The position numbers and the translations under genes are program-made. DNA of 64,000 nt from Melieria omissa. Lineage: Eukaryota > Arthropoda > Insecta > Diptera > Ulidiidae. Location of the stretch: positions 104,270,067 to 104,334,066 of the forward strand of contig OZ020269.1 in the NCBI GenBank assembly GCA_963971225.1. Reading direction: 5' to 3'. Below are positions 11,345 to 20,425 of the stretch, piece after piece. Numbering within the stretch: position 1 is the first letter of the stretch; every line of letters begins with the position of its first letter. Below the pieces are notes generated by a model, which was not told where the DNA came from, ran no database searches, and saw only the letters and a program-made list of their open reading frames with translations.

Positions 11345-12655
11345 TAGATGCACTATATGGATATGTTCAAGATGGTTGTGCGTCCAATACTATCATACGG
11401 ATTTCTTGTCTGGTGGAAAGCCCTCAGGAGGGAGTATAGCATCACCAAAATCGGTAGACTGCAAAGAACAGCTTGTGCCGGAACTACGGGAGCGATTAGA
11501 TCCTGCCCAGGAGAGGCGCTAAACGTGCTGACGCACTTGCTTCCCGTTGATCTACACATTATGAAAGTCGCAACTCTTAGTGCTCTCAGGCTGAGAGAAA
11601 CCGTTTGCTGGAGAGACAGACCGTATGGCCACGGCAGTCTTCTATCGCAGGGTCAAAGGTGCCTGCCTACAACTACGGATTACGCTATTCCCATCATTAC
11701 TTTCGGGAAAAACTACGATATCCGTACCCCCTCTCGTCTAGAATGGAAGAGAGAGAACATCCTTAATAACCTGTATACCACAATTTACACGGATGGCTTC
11801 AAGATGGAATGCGGAGTAGGAGCAGGAGTCTTCTCGGACCATCTCAAACTAAATGTGTCTTTCCGTCTCTCCAACACAGCAAGCGTTTTCCAGGTGGAAG
11901 TGCTTGCTATTAGGGAAGCGTGCAGGTTGGCATTGACAAACACATCCTACAAGAGCGACATCACTATACTTTCCGACAGCCTATCTACGATCAAGGCCCT
12001 GGGATCGTCGATTCTGTCGTCAAAACTAGTGCGGGAGTGCAGGCAGCTCCTCACAGAGCTGGTTCATAGGTACAGAGTTAGCCTGATATGGGTGCCAGGG
12101 CACGAGAACATTGAAGGGAACGAAAGAGCCGATGAACTAGGTTCACGCCCCACTGTGCTCCATCAAGAGCGAGGTCTCGAAGGACTTCTTCGCCAAAGCC
12201 AACACTAGATGGCAGAGGACGAAATCCTGTAAAACCAGCAGACTACTTTGGCCAACATACGACAAGAACAAGACCGCGGAGCTCTTGAACAAGGGCCGCC
12301 GGGATGTGGCAAGACTAACGGCAGTCATCACTGGCCACTGGCCCATTAGAGAGCATGCGAAAAATGGAGACCCCATACAGTACCAGCTGTCACAGCTGTG
12401 AAAACCCGGACGAGAAGCAAACCGTATACCACTTCCTCTGCGACTGCCCGGCGCTATCAAGAAGGAAATGGAAAACGCTGGGAAAACCGACATTTCAGAA
12501 TTTCGAAGAGATAGCAAAGTGCAATGGAAATTCGCTACTCTCTTTCATTAACCTCTCGGACTGGATATGGAGGATATAGAGGATGTCCAAAAGACATCAC
12601 ACAGTATACCCTAGTGTACCTACCGGGAATAGTGGTATCAAAACTTGAACCAACC
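11345..12655 (+). mobile_element. 5'-truncated non-LTR retrotransposon (RT end, RNase H, zinc knuckle)
   Basis: Order seen: the C-terminal RT segment (VVRPILSYGFLVWW), about 120 aa of linker, an RNase H domain with acidic residues in YTDGFK, VEVLAIREAC, LSDSLST and VPGHENIEGNERADELG, then, after a frameshift near 12180, a C-terminal CxxC...HxxxxC knuckle (CHSCENPDEKQTVYHFLCDC). The 3' end is a short (CCAA)n tail near 12650. Presence of RNase H suggests the I/LOA group of LINEs. A second copy of the family lies inverted at 27480-28985. Confidence 0.85.
11348..12208 (+). pseudogene. LINE ORF2 C-terminal part with RNase H
   Basis: 286-aa open frame beginning inside the RT domain, so its ATG is not a native start. 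The RNase H acidic residues D-E-D-D are all visible. The frame is lost at about 12180, and the knuckle continues in another frame (12355-12579). It is a fragment of a polyprotein, not a host gene. Confidence 0.85.
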
Positions 12656-12670
12656 AACCAAACACATATA

Positions 12671-13130
12671 TCGCACACGCACTACAAAAGTGACACAACT
12701 CAAAATTTTTAATTTTCGGGTTTATGTGTTAATATTGTGCACAATGCATAAATCTACCAATCAGCAAAAACTCAGTATATTTTGTTGTTGTTAACTGTTG
12801 CAAAAATACAGTCTTTTCATGTCAGAAGTCTGATGCTATTTGATCGCTGCAGCTCAATGCAAAACAGTCCTAACTCAAATTGTGCCACTTTTGAAGAAAT
12901 ACATTTTTGTTAAAGTTAATTTTAAGCAAAATTCTGACAATTTTTGTATATATTTTAAATTATTAAAATTAATTATGAATTTTCAAAATTTTACTTTCAA
13001 CTTTTTAACTGTCATTTATAATTATTAAATTCAGAAAGTGGCATAACTTGAAATAGTTCTACTAGGAGGATTTTCTACTGAACGGTCTATACGTTTTTTA
13101 CAAATGTTTATTTTGCTCAAAAACAGTTTA
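12671..13130. mobile_element. right-truncated copy of TIR element family E
   Basis: Starts TCGCACACGCACTACAAAAG after a TA, and follows the intact copy at 33278-33883 for about 450 bp. It lacks the right TIR. A 62-bp mariner relic sits at its broken end. Confidence 0.8.
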
Positions 13131-13133
13131 TTA

Positions 13134-13195
13134 TCAGGTGTACAACTTTGCTTCCGCCGTTTTCCGATAGGTGGCTGTACCGGCTGTATACCTGA
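13134..13195. mobile_element. 62-bp mariner micro-relic
   Basis: The left 54 bp equal the left end of the mariners at 19546 and 37476 (TCAGGTGTACAACTTTGCTT and onward), and it stops with CCTGA followed by TA. Both TA flanks are present (13132-13133, 13196-13197). An extreme internal deletion derivative. Confidence 0.75.
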
Positions 13196-13199
13196 TATT

Positions 13200-14085
13200 A
13201 TTTATTATTTATTTATATATATTTATTTATACTGTTTTTTATTTTAGGAAAATTAGAATATAACTAAATTGATTTGAAATTTATTTGAATTCATTTAATT
13301 TTATTAAATTTTTTTTATTTTTAGGAAAATCTAACTTGGTGCCGAACCCTACCTCCGATGCGCAGCGCAGCTGCCAATTATATAAAACTTCTATATTTCA
13401 TCTTAGGTATTGTATATTTTGAATTTCCCGATTTATTTGCATACATTTTGTATTTCAAATTTTCATATTTTATATTTTATTGCATGTTGTACAATTCCCC
13501 GAAGAGTGAACACCGTAAGCGCGCTGCTTTAATTCATCGCTTGTGTGCATGCAAAGTTCGCAACGTGCTCGTATTGCATGGTCGGAGTGAAAATGAAATC
13601 TGGCGAATTTATTCAGCCGCAATAATGCACAGTGGGGATAAGCGGTGAACAGCTCATCGGTAAACAAACAATAGACCGCACCATGCACTTGCCAAGTCAA
13701 AAGGCATTTAATAGCGAGGCAGTGAAAAAATTTGAAAAAAAAACACCACACAAAGTGAAATAAAGAGGATGAGAATTATTGCAAACTTTCATGGCAATTT
13801 GGTTGTGCAATTGGCGGCCAAACAGGCGCAGCACACACGAGACTGTGTGCGTGTGTGTGTGTGTGTGAGTAGCGTGAGGGCATGTGGCGGCAAATGCACA
13901 TTGACTTCTTTGCAGCCGCATGCCAATGACAGGTCAGACAGTGGGCACAGAACCAGACACTGCGCCAGACAGTGGGCACTGCACCGATCAACTGACCAGC
14001 CAATTGAATATCTCTCGGTTGTCTGACCGCCTATTGGTCTTCGAGATATCAAAAGTGTATATAAAACACATACAAATAGTTTCAA
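13200..14085. other. intergenic, AT-rich then GC-richer; (GT)n inside
   Basis: 13200-13340 is low-complexity AT. TTGGTGCCGAACCC at 13334-13350 resembles an LTR-element primer-binding site but no LTR was found. A (GT)n run lies at 13845-13868. ORFs on both strands are unsupported. Confidence 0.4.
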
Positions 14086-14091
14086 ACGATT

Positions 14092-14097
14092 TTTATT
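14092..14097 (-). promoter_or_regulatory. AATAAA poly(A) signal overlapping the stop codon of copy 1
   Basis: The minus strand reads CAATAAAAATCG at the end of the four-cysteine gene. The TAA stop (14093-14095) lies inside the AATAAA hexamer, so a very short 3' UTR is possible. Confidence 0.5.
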
Positions 14098-14867
14098 GTA
14101 TCACTAATCCAGTGTCCGACAATATGTTGATTAGTGAATTGTACGATTTGATCTGTCTATATGTGCGAATGTTACACTGAACGAACCGACGCGCCGTTTC
14201 TTGCGAGTGCATGGAACTGTAAGCGTTCTTGAACATATCGCATGAGCCGCGCATTAACGTGTAGTCGACGTCGGTCAGTTTCTTCCTTAACACGGCGTCG
14301 AATGATTTTTGTTGCTCTTTGGTGACTTTTGCGGTCTTCTCCATGATGCACAAGTAAAGGGCGCCCGCCTTCTCGTTTTGTATTTCGCGATCGATGACTG
14401 TTAGATCCTCGTTGCCGCTGCAGTCCCTAATCGCAGTGTAGATGATTTCATTCAGCTTTTCCAGAGACACTGGCATATCCTGTCGAAAGGTAAGTAAAAC
14501 AGTAGTAGTAAATCATTCATAATTGATCAGATGCCATCAAAACGTAATTGTGTTCTATTGTCTAGTAAAATGCTAAGTCAAGTTAAAAACAGTCTCACTT
14601 TTAACTGTTTGATATTTTTTAATTTTAATATAATTTTTAAAAATTTTTCAAAACAAATTTCTGATTTCTTTATGAAAATCTGTTGTTTTGATTTATCAAA
14701 TCATTTCCCAGCACTCGCATTCAATCAATCATACTCTGGCAAAACTCTGACAATACTTTATGCGCAGTTGTCGCAGTTGCTCTTACCTCTGCATATGCAG
14801 TCTTATAATGCCAAATCGGCAAGGCAAGTAATATGGCCACCTTTGTGAATAATAGCGATACTGTCAT
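14093..14867 (-). CDS. small secreted four-cysteine protein, copy 1 (2 exons)
   Basis: Not recognised by name. Seen: exon 1 is 14787-14867 and exon 2 is 14093-14479, joined across a 307-nt intron with donor GAG|GTAAGAG and acceptor TTTCGACAG|GAT, phase 0. The product is 155 aa. Residues 1-26 (MTVSLLFTKVAILLAL then PIWHYKTAYA) are a signal peptide ending in an A-Y-A cleavage-like site, so the intron falls right after the secretion signal. The mature chain looks all-helical and charged, with four cysteines at residues 47, 71, 107 and 129 (spacing 23, 35, 21). The gene at 18346-18856 has the same exon layout, C1 at the same residue, and the identical 35 and 21 spacings, so the two are paralogues. 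Both are minus strand, separated by a transposon nest. Inference: extracellular ligand-binding or haemolymph protein. The L-Y-L-C segment resembles the C2/C3 region of OBPs with C2 lost, so a C-minus OBP-like fold is possible. The gene model is well supported; the function is not. Confidence 0.8.
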
Positions 14868-15123
14868 CTCGAAATCGTCAAATGGGCAAACTGCTCTTTA
14901 GCAAACTAACGGTGCGCGATGCTTGTTGTGGGCATGTAAAGTTGAAAAAATCAATCAGTCAATTATCGAATGACGTGTATAGAAAATTTCAATTTGATGC
15001 TTATTTACTGCGAAAATGGCAATTCGCTTGACCAGTAAAACTGAAATAAACAAACACGTGAACTGTTTTGATGTACAGGAAGTAAACTCTATAACTGAAC
15101 TCTATAATATGCAGCAGTTATAA

Positions 15124-15196
15124 GAGATAACAGTTTTAGAGATAACTTTTTCCCAGTTAAAGTTTGGGATAAAGTTATCTCTAAAGTTATCTCTAT
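15124..15196. repeat. imperfect hairpin with about 33-bp arms
   Basis: AGAGATAACAGTTTTAGAG on the left pairs with CTCTAAAGTTATCTCT on the right around a roughly 9-base loop. It may be a MITE relic or a small structured transcript; no evidence of expression. Confidence 0.6.
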
Positions 15197-15239
15197 CTCA
15201 ATTGCATCATTCATCATATAACAGCTTAGATATTTTTTT

Positions 15240-15565
15240 TAATGGTCAACTCGCTGGTAAAGACTTGGCGTGCAAGTTATCTAACGATTCTTTACAAAAT
15301 AAGTGGTTTGAAGTTCAATTTCACAATCCACATTGACTGTATTTGACAAATAACTTCTCAGATATGATCTTTGAGTGCTCGACTCGTTTGTAAAGCCTTC
15401 GCATTCATCTTATCTCTAACGATTATTTTCTATGATTGCTCGTGGAATTTTTCTCTAAGAATTCTTTAGAGAAAGGAGTCAATTCTATACATTAATAACG
15501 ACTGCATTTGACCAATAACAGCTTACTTAACTCATTGGTAAAGCCTTGGCGTTGACTTTTTTCTT
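15240..15565. repeat. decayed tandem repeat, about 130-150 bp unit
   Basis: Related blocks begin at 15247, 15380 and 15531 (CTCGCTGGTAAAGACTTGGC, CTCGTTTGTAAAGCCTTCGC, CTCATTGGTAAAGCCTTGGC), separated by related text containing TTTGAC(A/C)AATAAC. Confidence 0.6.
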
Positions 15566-15570
15566 GGCAA

Positions 15571-15660
15571 TTAACCCTTTCCGACATGAAAATAAACCGG
15601 GCTGTATGAATTGTATAGGCTGTAGTACAATTTATTGGATATTGTTACTGAAAGGGTTAA
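15571..15660. mobile_element. 90-bp TTAA MITE (piggyBac-like)
   Basis: TTAACCCTTTCCGACATG at the left and GTTACTGAAAGGGTTAA at the right; the first 11 bases are perfect inverted repeats ending in TTAA. Confidence 0.6.
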
Positions 15661-16075
15661 TGAATAATGAATATTTGTTAAAAATTTAATAGATGTATGG
15701 GTAAATACATCAATTGTACACGTCGTTAAATTTTAGTACTGCTTTGATTGAAAAACATTTGCAATGGTTAATTGTTTTAATTTCAAATGTTCCTTTTCAA
15801 ATACGAGTGGAATTTGTATTATACGGGGTTTTTTTTTTTTAATTTTGTCCGTTTATGAGAGATTTTTTAATCAAAATGTTTTGAAATATAGTGTCCGCGT
15901 TCAGTTATTAGTGCGTCTGGTAATTGGAAAGATATTCGTATAGAAAACTTAATGAGATACAGTGGCGGATTAAGGGGCTAGTTTTGAAATATTCGGGTCG
16001 AATTTAACCCTTTCGGAACTACTGGAATAATACGTCTCAGCAAGTTTTTAATGCCCCTCAAAACAATGATTCAGT

Positions 16076-17175
16076 TCAGGATGAGTGCATAAGTTCGTGC
16101 CCGATTTGAATTAAAAACTCAAATTGAAATTTTTCAAAACAAAATCTTCATTAATCAATTATGTATTCGCCATCATGTTCGGCAATCCACTCCCAACGAT
16201 CAAACAACTTACGGATGCCGGATTTATAAAAATCACGCGTTTTTTTGTTAAAAAAGAGGACAAGGTGGTTTTTAACTTCGTTCACGAAGTCACGAAAGGG
16301 TTAAATCTTATGTTTCATTCAAATTGTTCTGCAATGATCGGAATATGTGGTAATCAGAAGGCGTGATGTCTGGTGAATATGGAGGATGCGACATGATTTC
16401 CCAGTTCATCTGCTTCAGTCTGGACAGAGTCGGTTTTGCAACATGTGGTCTGGCGTTGTCGTGGTGGAAGAGGACTCCTTTGCGATTGGCCAAAATCGGA
16501 CGTTTTTCTTCAATTGCTTTCTTTAACCCCTCCGAGACGACGATTTTTTTCGAACACGCTCCCCAGGAGCGAAATTTTATTTTTCTTTGTGTTGTACACA
16601 GTAAAACCAATGCCAATTTTTTTTCCTGTACTTTACAGATTTCATTAGTTCCAGAAAATTCTTATTTCGACGACTAATTTACTCAGAATAACTGAATTGC
16701 ACATTACTGTCTCGGAAATCCATTGCACACACGGTGTGCAATCGGTATCGAATGGGTTAATTGGACCAATTGCTGGCAATACTTATTCGCGGTAATCGTT
16801 TCGCCAACGGGCAAGAGCTCAAAACATATCACTCCTCGGATATCCCACCAAACACACAGCAACACCTTCATCGGATGCAATCCACCATTGGAGACCGGTT
16901 CCGCCTTCTCGTGTGCCTGTTTCCATGTTCGTTTTCGTTGGACATTGTTGTACAGAATCCATTTCTCGCCACCTGTCACAAACCGATTCAGAATAGGCTC
17001 ATTTTTGATACGTCGAAGCAAAGCAATGGCTGTTGTTACACGGTCCACTTTATTTTTTTCACTCAACTGATGCGGCACCCAAGTATTGAGCTTCAAAGTA
17101 TACACAACCTTTTTTAAATGACGAAATGCAGTTGATTTGCTGACGTTCAGTTCTTGGGAAACCTCTCCCCATTTC
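16076..17175 (-). mobile_element. mariner element, 5'-truncated, broken transposase
   Basis: Minus strand. The 3' TIR TCAGGATGAGTGCATAAGTT resembles that of the mariner at 3108. Transposase pieces: 16704-17105 with LNRFVTGGEKWILYNN (first catalytic Asp lost), then 16308-16580 with VLFHHDNARPH and PPYSPDITPSDYH, then the C-terminal part to 16124 after a frameshift. The HTH end is missing at 17175. A TTAA-flanked 230-bp insert (16527-16756) splits the ORF. Confidence 0.85.
16527..16756. mobile_element. TTAA MITE inserted in mariner ORF (piggyBac-like)
   Basis: Ends CCCCTCCGAGACGACG and (reversed) CCCATTCGATACC, with TTAA duplicated at 16523-16526 and 16757-16760. The mariner reading frame runs cleanly from QQLVQL on one side to KKAIEEKRP on the other once the insert and one TTAA are ignored, proving the boundaries. 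Confidence 0.85.
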
Positions 17176-17768
17176 CACCTCGGTGGCTAAGTCAACAAGC
17201 AAAATTGGTTTATGGTCCGGCGGGGTCATTGGACCTTACTTTTTCGAAAATGATCGAAGAAAATCGAGAGATGATTAATGATTTTTTATGGTCGGAGTTG
17301 GATGTTATTGATCTGGACAACGTTTACTTTCAACAAGACGGCGCTACGTGCCACACAAGCAACGAAACCATTGCGGGAAATGTTTCCGGACCGTGTTATC
17401 TCTGGAAGAGGTGATCACAATTGGCCACCGAGATCTTGTGATTTAACACCTTGCGACTTCTTCCTTCGGGGCCACGTGAAAGATAAGGTGTACGCCAACA
17501 GCCCAGCGTCGATTCAAGACCTCAAAGATAGAATTCGTGAGGCTATCGAGGACATAGGGCAGCCACTTTGCGATTTGGTTATGGAAAATTTCATGAAAAG
17601 GATATGGTCCTGTAAGCGTGGTCGTTGTGGCCATTTGGCTGATGTTTTTTTTTCATTATTAACGGCATACCTTCCTCTTTATTATGAAATAAACATCCGA
17701 TCATTTATCTCAAAAACTGACATTTTTCTTTGAATACCAAAATAACACCTCTTGTTGGAAACCCCTAT
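17176..17768 (+). pseudogene. Tc1/mariner-superfamily transposase fragment (DDxD type)
   Basis: Two frames joined by a frameshift near 17370. The first has ENREMINDFLWSELDVID then YFQQDGATCHTS, and the second NWPPRSCDLTPCDFFLRGHV and DRIREAIEDIGQPL. The N-terminal half and 5' end are missing. A likely 3' end is near 17768 (GGAAACCCC then TA). It is a different lineage from the adjacent mariner. Confidence 0.8.
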
Positions 17769-17868
17769 ACAAATTAAAAGGCATTTACATAACTATTTAC
17801 GAATAATAAAGAATTCCTCTTTTAACCACTGCCTACCCCCCAAAATATTTTTCTAAATCCGCCCCTGA

Positions 17869-18230
17869 TGAAATAGCTGTGTCTGGGATATTTTTTCGGC
17901 TATTGAAGCTGTGCGGTTATAAGGATTGTCCGTAATGAGGACTTTCACTGTATACAAAAATGCAAAGTTCCGTATTTGCAACAAGTTGCATGCTCTTCCA
18001 CCTTCTGTCTTAAAAGAGATATATCCGGAGTCCAGAGACTTTGCACCAACAACCTAAACTGTTGACCCAATTTCGAAGCATAACTTAATGAGTGAGTGAG
18101 TGAGTGAGTGAGTGAGTGAAAGAGTGAGAGTGAGTAAGTAAGAGCGTTCACTCTTCTTGTTGCCCCCCGTGTATTGCATTTCATTTTATTATTTTTAATA
18201 CCGTGAATACATAATTCATGCATAATTCGT
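17869..18230. other. intergenic with (GAGT)n microsatellite
   Basis: A (GAGT)n run lies at 18090-18142; the rest is AT-rich. It lies downstream of the copy 2 secreted gene. Confidence 0.6.
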
Positions 18231-18231
18231 T

Positions 18232-18237
18232 ATTTAT
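18232..18237 (-). promoter_or_regulatory. AATAAA poly(A) signal of copy 2
   Basis: AATAAATAA on the minus strand about 110 nt downstream of the stop codon of the gene ending at 18346. Its position suits the normal 3' end. Confidence 0.4.
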
Positions 18238-18345
18238 TTTAGTTATATTTAAAAACATATTTACGTTCGTATGTTCTATGAATATGCCGGAAACGTTCGT
18301 ATTCTGATCGTCTGACTGGTTTCGCCTATTGAGAACGTAACATTT

Positions 18346-18856
18346 TCAAGTTCTTTTAATTCCTGAACGTAAACCTTCCCTAAATTGCCTGCGATAACAC
18401 CGATAAACTGCCGCTGCCAAACCGTTAGTATGAGTTATGAAATTCATAAGGTCAACACCTTTACAAGACGACGTTATTCTAGTATATTTTTTCCGGCCGA
18501 TGTCATTCACGACCGCCTCTTTGAACGCCTTTCGATATTCTTCAGGAAGGGTATTTCTCTGATTCAGAAGACATGTGAAAAATTGAAACTCGTCACCAGC
18601 TTCTTTCCTGTTCTTCTCGATCATAACTTTGACGTCGTCAGTGCCTGCACAAGTTCTCAATGCCTGTTTGATGATCTCGGTTAGGTGCGGATATCGTTCT
18701 ACTATCGATTCCTAAAACAAATGCATTCACACAGTTACGAGAAGGCACGTAAAAATATTTGGGCTCGACAGCACTTACAGTAGAACCGTACACGTTGACC
18801 GCCAATATCAATAAGGTCCAGCTTGTGAAAAACACTAGTCGATTCATCTTGGCCAA
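18346..18856 (-). CDS. small secreted four-cysteine protein, copy 2 (2 exons)
   Basis: Paralogue of the gene at 14093-14867. Seen: exon 1 is 18779-18856 (donor ACT|GTAAGTGC) and exon 2 is 18346-18711 (acceptor TTGTTTTAG|GAA), with a 67-nt phase-0 intron. The product is 147 aa. The first ATG gives MAKMNRLVFFTSWTLL; an ATG three codons later (18845-18847) is an equally good start. A hydrophobic signal peptide ends near VNVYG. Cysteines lie at residues 47, 73, 109 and 131, with C-C spacings of 25, 35 and 21. Shared positions with copy 1 include T/N-E-I-I before C1, C-[SA]-G-x-[ED]-D after it, and an aromatic-rich segment just before the second cysteine (FQFFTC here). The C-terminus is basic (GIKRT). 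The spacing roughly matches OBPs that lack C2 and C5, but C1-C3 is short for that family, so the assignment stays open. Medfly-type male-specific serum proteins, which are OBP relatives, are another possibility I cannot test here. Confidence 0.8.
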
Positions 18857-19545
18857 ACGCGAAATAAATCAACACACCGAAGACTGCTAGCAAAGTGCCG
18901 AATTTTAGACATATGGCTAGAATTTTGAGGGTGTTTTTCTACATAAATGTGTGTTAAATTGGCATTATTACGGTATTTAGAAAATTCGCCACATTTACGT
19001 CTTCGATAAATGCTACAGTCATAGCTTTGCCGGCGAGCAAATTGTGATTACGGTGTGTCCAATAAATGATGCAAACGTGCAGTTCTTTAAACTTTGAAAT
19101 TGGAACTTTCGTTCTATCATTCAGCTGCAAGTTATGGTTCGGTTAGGTATACTTATATATCATTTCGGGTAGCAGAAAAAATGAAAAAGGAAATGTATGC
19201 TGAAAAGCTTTTCATAAACACAAAATGTAATAACACAATTAATTAAATTAGCAACAACTAAATACCACGTATGAGATGATTCGTATTTAGGATCGATCGA
19301 TCGAGAAATGATTGGAAAGTCGCTGGATGGAATGGCTTGAAAATCTAGTCAGGTTAAGTAAAAAATGTTCTTTATGTGTATTTATTCGTTCACAAAGTAA
19401 CGTTGTGAAATATTCAAATCAAAATGGAACACTGAAATACATTGGTAGCAGCAACAGACAACATGTAATAATATTATGTTGTTTTTTTTTGGTAGAATAG
19501 ATTTTAAACTTCTAAATATTTTGAATTTTTTTTAAACAAATATTA
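18857..19545. other. upstream region of copy 2 secreted gene
   Basis: Should hold the promoter of the gene starting at 18856. A weak TCTAAAA lies near 18905 and a GCAGTC initiator-like site near 18886 (minus strand). Nothing else is recognisable. Confidence 0.35.
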
Positions 19546-20289
19546 TCAGGTGTACAACTTTGCTTCCGCCGTTTTTTTTTCAAAATTAAAAGCTTTATTG
19601 CGAAAAAGTGCTTACAGATGTATTATTCAAAGTATTGTCCGTCGCTAGCGACAACTTTCTCCCATCTTTCCGGCAATTTTCGGATCCCGGCTCGAAAAAA
19701 GGAGTCCTCTTTTGACGCTATCCATGAAGCAATCCATTTTTCCAATTCTTCGAAGGATTGAAAATGTTGATCTGCCAGGCCGTGTGCCATCGAACGGAAT
19801 AGGTGGAAGTCAGAAGGGGCGACATCTGGGGAATACGGCGGGTGGGCCAAGACTTCCCATTTCAGCGTTTCCAGGTACTTTTCGACCACTTTTGCGACGT
19901 GAGGCCGAGCATTGTCGTGTTGGAGGATGACTTTGTCATGTCGAAATCACCATTTTTAAAACGTTGAAACCACTCCCGACACGTTCTTTCACTCAGAGCA
20001 GCATCACCGTAAGTTTCTGAGAGCATTCGATGCGCTTCAGCTGCATTTTTTTTTCCAATTGTAACAGAAACGTAAAACTTCCCGCAAATGGCGAGAATTG
20101 GGCACATAAACGGACATTTTCGAGCGTGAATAATACGAAAACAAGAACAACTGTCACTGAAACGGCGATGACAATTCGTTAGGCACTGTCCACACTCACT
20201 TTAAAGGCATTACCATCTATGTATTTCAACCAGCCTCAGCCGGTACAGCCACCTATCGGAAAACGGCGGAAGCAAAGTTGTACACCTGA
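19546..20289 (-). mobile_element. internally deleted mariner with both TIRs, copy 1
   Basis: 744 bp. TIRs TCAGGTGTACAACTTTGCTT at both ends, TA flanks. Minus-strand transposase remnants: N-terminal HTH (19862-20107, KKNAAEAHRMLSETYGD, WFQRFKNGDFD) fused across a deletion to the C-terminal third (19623-19889, PPYSPDVAPSDFHLFRSM to SDGQYFE). The region with the first catalytic Asp is gone. A sister copy is at 37476. Confidence 0.9.
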
Positions 20290-20425
20290 TATTTTGGGAA
20301 TATTTGGAAAATGTCCACAACTAACTACCAGGTATATCAGTATGAAGTGAGCCTTGTTTTGCGAAAATAAAACACTAATTTTTAATGGGAAAGTAAAAAA
20401 CATGTTATTCAAAGTATTGGCTATT

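Larger units (their letters stand above)
15960..17868. mobile_element. MITE family H copy 1, interrupted by transposons
   Basis: Left end CAGTGGCGGATTAAGGGG (15960-16012) and right end 17770-17868 finishing TTCTAAATCCGCCCCTG. Together these align with the uninterrupted ~147-bp copy at 57396-57542 and the inverted copy at 57155-57298. Everything between is later insertion. Confidence 0.75.

Noticed and set aside
12143..12517. 124-aa minus-strand ORF
   Set aside because: Antisense shadow of the LINE RNase H/knuckle region.
16004..16304. apparent TTAACCCTTTCG...CGAAAGGGTTAA element
   Set aside because: The right boundary lies inside the mariner C-terminal coding region, which continues from 16300 to 16124; the match is coincidental.
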